NCBI GenBank assembly: GCA_050289625.1
Contig: JBNKGC010000011.1
Span: 1 to 56,016 of the forward strand
Direction of reading: 5' to 3'
Length of the DNA stretch: 56,016 bases
Source of the DNA: NIC37A-2 sp050289625
GTDB taxonomy: Bacteria > Myxococcota_A > Polyangia > Polyangiales > Polyangiaceae
Shown here: in pieces, positions 50,053 through 56,016 of the stretch
Position numbering within the stretch: the stretch's first letter is position 1
Layout: each line of letters starts with the position of its first letter
Position numbers and translations under genes: made by a program
Notes under the pieces: model-generated
Seen by the model: only the letters and a program-made list of their open reading frames with translations
What the model was told of the DNA's origin: nothing
Database searches by the model: none

Positions 50053-50951
50053 ACCTCCGTCTTTCCGTATTCGTCGCAGTCGCGACCTCGACGATCATGG
50101 CCGTCGCCGAGCCTGCGAAGACTCCGGAACTCCGGCGCGCTGACAATTGGATCGAGGCGCAGGCTCACTTCGGTGTTGCACGGTCCCCCTTTGACGTGAG
50201 CAGCCTGCCGGTGGCCGAGGGCCAAGCGTTCGTGTTTCTGATGGCCCGGTGCTACTCATTCTCCAATTTGTTCGCCCTGGAGCTCGACGTTCCACTCGTG
50301 CTCGGAAGCGTTGCGCAACCTGCGGGAGCGTATGTCGACGCCGCAGCCGTGGGTAACCCCGAGCTCGGCGCCCGGTATCGGTTCCTGGCACGGCGTTCGG
50401 GCGACGACGTTCTCGCGCTCTTTGGATCGCTTGGAGTGGGTGCACCGCTCGCCAGCCACGACGCGGGGCTGATGCCGAACCGACTGCTGGCCATCGCCGA
50501 TGGCATCGAAGGGCGTGGAGATCCGCAGTGGTTCACTCCGGGCGTGGTCCCGTTCACCCCGTCCACATGGCTTCATTGGGACTCCGTGCCGTGGACTCTG
50601 GACGCCGAACTCAGGACACCGATGTCTCTGCGGGTTTCGGACGCAGACCTGCCGGCCGCAGCAGCGAACCCCCGGACTTTCGGCGTCGCTGGAATCATTG
50701 CTGTGGAGTTGCGCTACCGCCTCTCGCAACGACTGTCGCTGGGCTCGAAGGGGCAGATGTTCTTCGACGTGCTCTCCCCCGTCGAGCACGTTCGTGAGGT
50801 CTCGCCCGTCCAAGTTTTCGAACGACTCAGCTTGCTCATTCACCTGGGGTCGAGTGCGACCTTGCTCGTCGACCTCCAGACTGCCCTCGCCGGCGAACTC
50901 GGTGGGTCCACCTTCGGCGGCGGATTACGGGCGCGGATGACGATGGAGTGA
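50049..50951 (+). CDS. Outer-membrane protein partner of the diheme cytochrome
   Basis: The 300-residue protein starts at GTG 50049 inside the cytochrome stop. It has a signal peptide (LSVFVAVATSTIMAVAEPA) and strand-rich sequence with LEAQAHF-like, FALELDVPLVLG, NPELGARYRFLA, FGVAGIIAVELRYRL and LRARMTME segments. It does not end in Phe. This suggests an outer-membrane barrel working with the cytochrome. No family is recognised. Confidence 0.65.
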   Translation: MNLRLSVFVAVATSTIMAVAEPAKTPELRRADNWIEAQAHFGVARSPFDVSSLPVAEGQAFVFLMARCYSFSNLFALELDVPLVLGSVAQPAGAYVDAAAVGNPELGARYRFLARRSGDDVLALFGSLGVGAPLASHDAGLMPNRLLAIADGIEGRGDPQWFTPGVVPFTPSTWLHWDSVPWTLDAELRTPMSLRVSDADLPAAAANPRTFGVAGIIAVELRYRLSQRLSLGSKGQMFFDVLSPVEHVREVSPVQVFERLSLLIHLGSSATLLVDLQTALAGELGGSTFGGGLRARMTME

Positions 50952-51055
50952 CCTAGCCGCGGGGATTGTCAGTCCCCGAGGTGCGCCGCATCGTCGCCGA
51001 CCCGCACGCGACGAAACCGAGGGCCGAGACAGCGAAGACAGAGAGCCCACCTCAT

Positions 51056-51109
51056 TGTTCATTCGGGTAGGGTCTTGCCCTCGGCGCGCAAGGCTTCCCG
51101 AAGCTCGTC
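51056..51109. repeat. 54-bp direct repeat, HD-GYP-side copy
   Basis: This copy forms the natural 3' end of the HD-GYP gene. It matches 47097-47150 at 53 of 54 bases in the same orientation, so the two flank a 3,959-bp period. Confidence 0.85.
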
Positions 51110-52549
51110 GATGTTCCCCGTGAAGGTCCCGGCCACGTCCGGATCGAACTGACTTCCCGAGCAACGCTCGATTTCGTTCACCGTCACTTCGTGAGGCAGC
51201 GCGCGGCGGTAGGCGCGGTCGCTCGTCATGGCGTCGTAGGTGTCGGCCACCGAAATGATGCGCGCGATGAGGGGGATCTCCTGCCCGGCGAGACCAAGCG
51301 GATAGCCCCGCCCATCCCAGCGCTCGTGATGCAAGTGCACACCAGGGATGACCGGCCCGAGAAACTTGATCGGGTCGAGGATGTCCTTGCCGTACGTCGG
51401 GTGCTTCTTGAAAATCTCGTACTCGTCACCCGTCAGCTTGCCCGGCTTGTTCAGGTTCATGACGCAGCCGACCTTGCCGATGTCGTGCATCAACGCCGAG
51501 TGCCGGACGATCTCGATCTGGTCTTCGGGCAGGCCGAGCCAGCGCGCGAGCGAGACCGCGTACTGGGCGACGCGCTCGGAATGTCCTGCCGTGTAGCGGT
51601 CCATCTTGTCGATGGTGTTCGCCAGGCTTTGGATGGTCTGCTGGAACGTGGCCTGCAAGTCCTCGTACAGGCGAGCATTTTCGATGGCAGCTGCGGCGCG
51701 CGACGCCACGATGCTGAGAAGCTTGCGCTGCCCTTCGTCGAAGCGCTTGCTTGGCGTCACCGAGGTCACCGCAATCCAGCCGATCAGTCGATCGCGCATT
51801 TTCAGTGGCACGATGGCCAGACTGATCAGTGGGCGCGTGGGCTGTTCGGCGAAGAGAGCTCGCGCTCGGTCGCCGTGCTCGATGATCGGATCTCCCGTGG
51901 CGAGACGGGACTTCACCGCTTCGACGTCGAGGCGCCCGACCGTTTCCTTTTCTCCGGGCGGGGTCGCGCACTCGACACTTCGCTCGAAGTACCCCCCTTC
52001 GCCGTCATCGAGCCAAGCGAACACGACGTCAGCTCGGACCTCCTGGAGGCTGCTGTCCGCCACCGTGGCGATCACTTCGTCCAAGCTGAGGCTCGCCGCG
52101 ATGGCTTCGCTCACCTTGTAAAGAGAGAGCGCTTCGCGCAGGCGCAGGTTTTCTGCGGCAAGGCGCCGCTTCTCGAGGCCGCGTTGCACGATGTGCACGA
52201 TCTCCTCGACCTTGAACGGCTTGAGGATGTAGTCGTACGCGCCACGCTTCATCGCATCGATGGCGGTCTCGACCGTGCCGAAGCCCGTCATGATGACCGT
52301 TAGCGTGTCCGGATGGACTCGGGCCACCTCCTGCAGGAGGTCCAGGCCGCCCATCTTCGGCATTTTCAGGTCGCTGATGACCATGTCGTACTGGGCGCGT
52401 GACAATTCCTGGACGGCACTCGCTCCGTCTTCGGCCGTGCGCACCACGTACCCCTCCATACCGAGAAAGTCCGCGAGGATGTCTCGGATGAACTTCTCGT
52501 CGTCCACCACGAGTACGCGGGGTTTGTCGGTATGGATCTGTTCCTTCAT
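51059..52549 (-). CDS. Response regulator with GAF and HD-GYP domains
   Basis: The 496-residue protein has a REC domain (VLVVDDEKF, phospho-acceptor Asp60 in ISDLKMP), a GAF domain (about 140-300, with ending RAAAAIENARLYEDL), and an HD-GYP domain with MHDIGKVG (about 353) and HHERWDGRGYPLGL (about 400). HD-GYP proteins hydrolyse c-di-GMP; the key residues are present. The gene is complete at ATG 52549. Its last 48 coding bases are duplicated next to lipB. Confidence 0.95.
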   Translation of the reverse strand: MKEQIHTDKPRVLVVDDEKFIRDILADFLGMEGYVVRTAEDGASAVQELSRAQYDMVISDLKMPKMGGLDLLQEVARVHPDTLTVIMTGFGTVETAIDAMKRGAYDYILKPFKVEEIVHIVQRGLEKRRLAAENLRLREALSLYKVSEAIAASLSLDEVIATVADSSLQEVRADVVFAWLDDGEGGYFERSVECATPPGEKETVGRLDVEAVKSRLATGDPIIEHGDRARALFAEQPTRPLISLAIVPLKMRDRLIGWIAVTSVTPSKRFDEGQRKLLSIVASRAAAAIENARLYEDLQATFQQTIQSLANTIDKMDRYTAGHSERVAQYAVSLARWLGLPEDQIEIVRHSALMHDIGKVGCVMNLNKPGKLTGDEYEIFKKHPTYGKDILDPIKFLGPVIPGVHLHHERWDGRGYPLGLAGQEIPLIARIISVADTYDAMTSDRAYRRALPHEVTVNEIERCSGSQFDPDVAGTFTGNIDELREALRAEGKTLPE

Positions 52550-52627
52550 GCGGTCTCGGTGCCCCGGGGCCGGGAGGTTTGGTTGTACCTCAAGTGGGCG
52601 ACTTCAACCGGGCCTATCGTGGCGAAA

Positions 52628-53221
52628 TCAACCGCGTTGCCCGAGCAATCCACCCATCGAGCGCCGCGGGGGAGCTGGGTCGTGATGTTTGAGATAGCGC
52701 AAATTGAGCCCATTGATGCACGCGTGCGCCAAAATGGGCCCCACCAACGAGCCGGTGAGCTGGAACATGGCGCCCAGAATCAGACCCATCACCGTGGCCC
52801 AGCCAACCCAAACCCAGCGGGCGCGTCCCGGAAGCTGGTGAGCCAGGCCGAAAAGCACAGAAGACAGGGGCAAACCGACTAGCGGTTGGAGGAGGGATCG
52901 GAAGAGGAGTTCCTCGCCGAGGGCGCTCAGGATCGCGAACGCCAAGATGCCGGACCCGGTGAGCTGGCGCGCGACGGGCTGGAGTTCGTCGTGGAGCCGT
53001 TTGGCCCAGTCGAAGCGAGCCACCAGCGGGCGTGTGAGAAAGGCGATCCCCAGACCAACGGTGAGACCGATCACCCCGCTGTACAAATGGGAGGCCAGGG
53101 GCGACAGATCGAGCCACGGGTTCGGGTGGTCGAGGGGGTTACCTCGGATGAGGATCGTCGCCATCGCGGCGATGGCACCGACGACGGCGTAAATCGCGGC
53201 AAGACGACCCCAGCGAGCCAT
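52628..53221 (-). CDS. CPBP-family intramembrane protease
   Basis: The 197-residue protein has several transmembrane segments and the CPBP/CAAX motifs: EELLFRSLL (Glu103-104), GLAHQ (His128) and HACINGLN (His166, Asn170). These are the metal-binding and catalytic residues of the family, which includes eukaryotic Rce1 and bacteriocin-related enzymes. Start ATG 53221 follows a short leader. The C-terminal GLLGQRG is unusual but short. It is co-oriented with the HD-GYP gene at a distance of 78 bp. Confidence 0.9.
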   Translation of the reverse strand: MARWGRLAAIYAVVGAIAAMATILIRGNPLDHPNPWLDLSPLASHLYSGVIGLTVGLGIAFLTRPLVARFDWAKRLHDELQPVARQLTGSGILAFAILSALGEELLFRSLLQPLVGLPLSSVLFGLAHQLPGRARWVWVGWATVMGLILGAMFQLTGSLVGPILAHACINGLNLRYLKHHDPAPPRRSMGGLLGQRG

Positions 53222-53312
53222 GGAGGTGACTATGACACGGCGTGCGGGTTAAAGTCCCCCCGCTTTGCCGGAGGGGCTTGGTGCTCGGCCAAACGCCGAA
53301 GATCCGCGCGTC

Positions 53313-53987
53313 ATGGAGCGCTTTGAGGGTGGGCTCGACCTGGTCGGATCCGCCGTGCGGCACCTTTGCGCGTCGGGTGCTCACGCTGGAGAGACCGACG
53401 ATCTCGAGGCCTGGGGTCGAGCGGGCCTGCTGGAGGCCGCGCGTCGCTTCGAGCCGGAGCGGGGGGTGTCCTTTCGCACCTTCGCCTACTACCGGGTGCG
53501 CGGGGCGATGATCGACGGGATCCGCAAGATGGCCCCCCTGTCCCGGCGCGCCCACGAGCGCCTTAGCTTGCTTCAGGCTGCTCACAGTACGTCAGAGGGG
53601 GCGAGCGAAGACCTGAGCGCGGTCCGCGCCGACCTCTCGTCGAGCGACGCGCAGCGCATGTTGCAGGGTCACCTGGCCACGATGGCGACTGCGATGGCCG
53701 TCGGCCTTTTGTGTCGTCCAGCTTGGGAGGGCACCGAGCCCGTGGCGGAGGAACCGGGAGAAGGACCGGAGGCCCGGTTGGCAAACGCGGAGCTGGCTGC
53801 GCTGCTCCGCGAGGCACTCGCTGATCTGCCCCCGCCCGAGGACGAGGTCGTTCGCCGGCACTACCTCGAGTCGGAAGCGCTCGATTCCATCGGCAAGTCA
53901 CTAGGCCTCAGCAAATCTTGGACGAGTCGCCTGCACACCCGGGCCCTCAAGCGCCTCACGAAACGTCTGCGCGGCCTCGACGACTGA
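53313..53987 (+). CDS. FliA/SigF-like sigma factor
   Basis: The 224-residue protein has region 2 (DLEAWGRAGLLEAARRFEPERGVSFRTFAYYRVRGAMIDGIRKM), with the typical ERGVSFRTFA and RGAMIDGIR, and region 4 (LPPPEDEVVRRHYLESEALDSIGKSLGLSKSWTSRLHTRALKRL). The region between them (about 90-160) lacks a recognisable region 3 and is Ala/Ser/Glu-rich. Group 3 sigma factors control flagellar or general stress genes. ATG 53313 gives a product that matches the family; the frame begins 16 codons earlier. Confidence 0.88.
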   Translation: MERFEGGLDLVGSAVRHLCASGAHAGETDDLEAWGRAGLLEAARRFEPERGVSFRTFAYYRVRGAMIDGIRKMAPLSRRAHERLSLLQAAHSTSEGASEDLSAVRADLSSSDAQRMLQGHLATMATAMAVGLLCRPAWEGTEPVAEEPGEGPEARLANAELAALLREALADLPPPEDEVVRRHYLESEALDSIGKSLGLSKSWTSRLHTRALKRLTKRLRGLDD

Positions 53988-54062
53988 ATTGCGGTAAATT
54001 CTGCGGTTTGGCCGAACCGTGCTGGCAAAACTCGGCCTCCGGACAAAGGTTTCTGCCATTTT

Positions 54063-54078
54063 CTCCAGTGCGCTGGAG
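54063..54078 (+). terminator. Hairpin before mnmA
   Basis: CTCCAG and CTGGAG form a perfect 6-bp stem around TGCG, 75 bp after the sigma factor stop. Outer GCCTCC/GGAGGC bases could lengthen it. No U-tract is present. Confidence 0.3.
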
Positions 54079-54111
54079 GCAGGGGGATCGGCGTTCTAGC
54101 CTCGCAGGCCC

Positions 54112-55248
54112 ATGTCCCAACGCGTCCTGATTGCCATGAGCGGAGGCGTCGACTCGTCCGTGGCTGCCGCACGCCTTCTCGCGGCAGGTTACGATGTCGT
54201 CGGCGTCACGTTGCACCTTTGGGATTACCCTGATGATGGTTCGGTGAAGGGTCGCTGCTGCGCTCCCGAAGACGTGCACGATGCGCGTCGCGTCGCGGAC
54301 ACGCTCGGATTTCCGCACTACGCTTTCGACCGCCGGGAGCTTTTCGAGCGACAGGTGGTGGCGCCCTTCGTGGAAGATTACCTAGCGGGTATCACTCCGA
54401 GCCCGTGCGTCCATTGCAACCGGGGCGTGAAAGTCGCCGAGCTCCTGAGCTTGGCCGCGCGCCTGGAGGCCGACGTGGTGGCAACGGGCCATTACGCGAG
54501 GCTCGTGTCGTCGCCCGAGGGAATCGAGCTGCATCGCGCTCGAGACGCCACCAAAGACCAGAGCTACTTCCTGCACATGCTCCCCGATTCGGTGCTGTCG
54601 AGGCTCATGTTCCCGCTCGGCGACATGACCAAGGCCGAGGTGAGGAAGGAAGCCCTCGACCTCGACCTCCCGGGTGCGAAAAAAGGGGAAAGTCAGGAGC
54701 TTTGCTTCGTTCCAACTGGTCGCTACGACGAGCTCGTGGAGGCGCGTGCACCGGAGCGAGTGCGACCGGGACCCATCGTGAGTGAGTCAGGGCAGGTGCT
54801 CGCTCGGCACGAAGGTGTGCATCGCTTCACCGTCGGTCAGCGCCGCAACCTCGGAGTCGCGGTCGGCAAGCGGACCTACGTCGTCGGCATCGACGTCGAG
54901 ACGGGCGCCGTGCAGCTCGGTGATCGGGATGAGCTTTTGTGTCGAGGCGCGCGCCTCGTCGATCTCGCGCTCCGCGATCGGGTCGAGCTCCCCGTCGTCT
55001 GCGAAGCCGTCGTGCGCTACCGAGGTCGGCCAGTGCGCGCCCGGGTCGATGCGGAAGTCGAAGGCTCGGGCGCTGCCAAGGTGCATTTCGACGAGCACCT
55101 GCATTCCGTAGTTCCGGGACAATTCGCGGTGTTTTACGATGGGGATCGCGTGCTCGGCGGGGGCATCATTCAGGAGGCCCTGCGGGCTGCCGTCGTGGAA
55201 ACGGAGCCCTCGGAACGACCGAGCGGCACGCTGGAATCGACCCCATGA
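54112..55248 (+). CDS. mnmA: tRNA-specific 2-thiouridylase MnmA
   Basis: The 378-residue enzyme adds sulfur to the wobble U34 of tRNA Lys, Glu and Gln. The PP-loop SGGVDSS (10-16), the CVHCN motif with the catalytic Cys (about 99), the second Cys in SQELCFVP (about 197), and the conserved DQSYFLH and FTVGQRRNLG words are all present. The length is standard. The stop overlaps the next lipoprotein start as ATGA. Confidence 0.96.
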   Translation: MSQRVLIAMSGGVDSSVAAARLLAAGYDVVGVTLHLWDYPDDGSVKGRCCAPEDVHDARRVADTLGFPHYAFDRRELFERQVVAPFVEDYLAGITPSPCVHCNRGVKVAELLSLAARLEADVVATGHYARLVSSPEGIELHRARDATKDQSYFLHMLPDSVLSRLMFPLGDMTKAEVRKEALDLDLPGAKKGESQELCFVPTGRYDELVEARAPERVRPGPIVSESGQVLARHEGVHRFTVGQRRNLGVAVGKRTYVVGIDVETGAVQLGDRDELLCRGARLVDLALRDRVELPVVCEAVVRYRGRPVRARVDAEVEGSGAAKVHFDEHLHSVVPGQFAVFYDGDRVLGGGIIQEALRAAVVETEPSERPSGTLESTP

Positions 55249-55895
55249 CACTCCCCTTCGTCCGCACTCTTGCCGCTAGCGCGGTGGCCTGCGCGGCGCT
55301 CGGGTGCACGACGGGGGAAGGAACGGGCGACGTCACGAGCGAGCGCCTGTTCGTCGAAAATTGCCACAATGGTCCGTTCGACCTGCAACCGACCTTTTTC
55401 GGAGCCAACCCGGGCGACGACACGCTCATCATCCGCGTCCAGCGCGGGGATCAGCTGCAGGAGCTCTCCGACGGCATCAGCGTACTGGTGACCGAAGTGT
55501 CCAAGATTCGAGGGGACGACGGAGGCCCGGGGATGCTCGATCAGGACATCTCCGTCGGGCTGCCCCGCGGAGTGGCTCCTCCGGGGGTGCCCATCGAGTT
55601 CGACCCCGATCCGCCCCTCGTGAGCATCGCCCTTTACCTGAACGACAGCTGTCATGCGCAGGTGTCGACCGTGTACGCCCTCGAGGGGACCATTCGCTTC
55701 TCCGCCCTCTTCAGTGGCGACATCACCGAGGAGAGCGCCGACAATCGCCTGACCGAAGCCGAGTTTTCTGCCGTCTTCGGTGACCCGCGTGAGCTCACGC
55801 CGGGCGGACTGCAGCGCCCGGAGGTGCTCAGCTTGGTCGAGGGGAATTTTCGGTTCTTCTTCGAGCGCGGCCAGCCCGCCCAACCCTTCCCGTGA
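55245..55895 (+). CDS. Lipoprotein coupled to mnmA
   Basis: The 216-residue precursor starts at ATG 55245 inside the mnmA stop (ATGA). Signal peptide LAASAVACAALGC gives a lipobox Cys21. The mature body is beta-rich and acidic (RLFVENCHNGPFDLQPTFFGANPGDDTLIIRVQRGD, VSIALYLNDSCHAQ), with two Cys that may bond. No family is recognised. The open frame upstream of the ATG is an mnmA shadow. Confidence 0.75.
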   Translation: MTLPFVRTLAASAVACAALGCTTGEGTGDVTSERLFVENCHNGPFDLQPTFFGANPGDDTLIIRVQRGDQLQELSDGISVLVTEVSKIRGDDGGPGMLDQDISVGLPRGVAPPGVPIEFDPDPPLVSIALYLNDSCHAQVSTVYALEGTIRFSALFSGDITEESADNRLTEAEFSAVFGDPRELTPGGLQRPEVLSLVEGNFRFFFERGQPAQPFP

Positions 55896-55908
55896 TGACG
55901 GCAACCCG

Positions 55909-56016
55909 ATGAAGAGCCTCGTCGACGACCGCTTGCGCCGGGAGGCGGCGCACTTCCGCTTGCGGTTCACGTGCGAGCACTGCGTTTACTTCGATCCTTC
56001 GGGCGACGAGGGGGAG
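55909..56016 (+). CDS. Partial ORF at window edge
   Basis: ATG 55909 opens a frame that runs off the window after 36 residues (MKSLVDDRLRREAAHF, then RFTCEHCVYFDPS). The CEHC pair suggests a metal-binding or Cys-rich protein. It lies 13 bp behind the lipoprotein gene and is probably in the mnmA operon. Nothing more can be said without the rest. Confidence 0.55.
   Translation, partial: MKSLVDDRLRREAAHFRLRFTCEHCVYFDPSGDEGE

Overview
The window is GC-rich chromosomal DNA, most likely from a myxobacterium-like member of Myxococcota (Polyangia type). The grounds are strongly GC-biased third codon positions, many lipoproteins with Gly/Ser/Thr-rich linkers behind a lipobox, a Ser/Thr kinase, an FHA protein, a CarD-type regulator, several alternative sigma factors, HD-GYP signalling and extracellular glycanases. 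I saw no rRNA, no convincing tRNA and no CRISPR array. Every statement comes from reading the sequence; no search was run.

Region 1 (1-10.7 kb) is an envelope locus. On the minus strand lie two linker lipoproteins, a lipoprotein built from rearranged PEP synthase/pyruvate phosphate dikinase domains, and a CotH-family kinase. Divergent to them is a translationally coupled operon: a VTC-type polyphosphate polymerase domain protein, a DUF4956 membrane protein and a DUF2490-like outer-membrane protein. A GH8 glycanase lipoprotein and a beta-barrel protein follow. CotH, VTC and DUF4956 genes are known to co-occur; the exported dikinase-like lipoprotein is the unexpected partner and the best candidate here for an undescribed system, perhaps phosphoryl transfer at the cell surface.

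Region 2 (10.7-17.5 kb) holds a two-FHA protein, an Ala/Glu-rich lipoprotein, an ECF sigma factor overlapped by a membrane-anchored probable anti-sigma/TPR protein and an outer-membrane-like protein with a problematic start, then smpB with a coupled small gene, and a DUF1697 protein. Region 3 (17.6-27.9 kb) has a double-length UvrA with four ABC ATPase sites, a GH16 lipoprotein divergent from an AraC regulator, a PAP2 phosphatase and a double-ACT protein. Region 4 (28-43.6 kb) has a Ser/Thr kinase coupled to a cobalamin adenosyltransferase, an intergenic repeat family, a CarD protein, a lipoprotein, an IHF/HU protein, two large polytopic GT-C-like proteins, a GAF protein with a histidine kinase, and an M23 peptidase.

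Region 5 (43.9-56 kb) has a TPR protein coupled to a DUF2062-methyltransferase fusion, a Cys-rich lipoprotein, lipB, an ECF41-type sigma factor divergent from a DUF6223 / diheme cytochrome / outer-membrane protein set, a REC-GAF-HD-GYP regulator, a CPBP protease, a FliA-like sigma factor, mnmA, a lipoprotein and a truncated ORF at the edge. The ECF41 segment (about 3.96 kb) is bracketed by 54-bp direct repeats that duplicate the 3' end of the HD-GYP gene. It appears to have been inserted between that gene and lipB, which were probably once translationally coupled.
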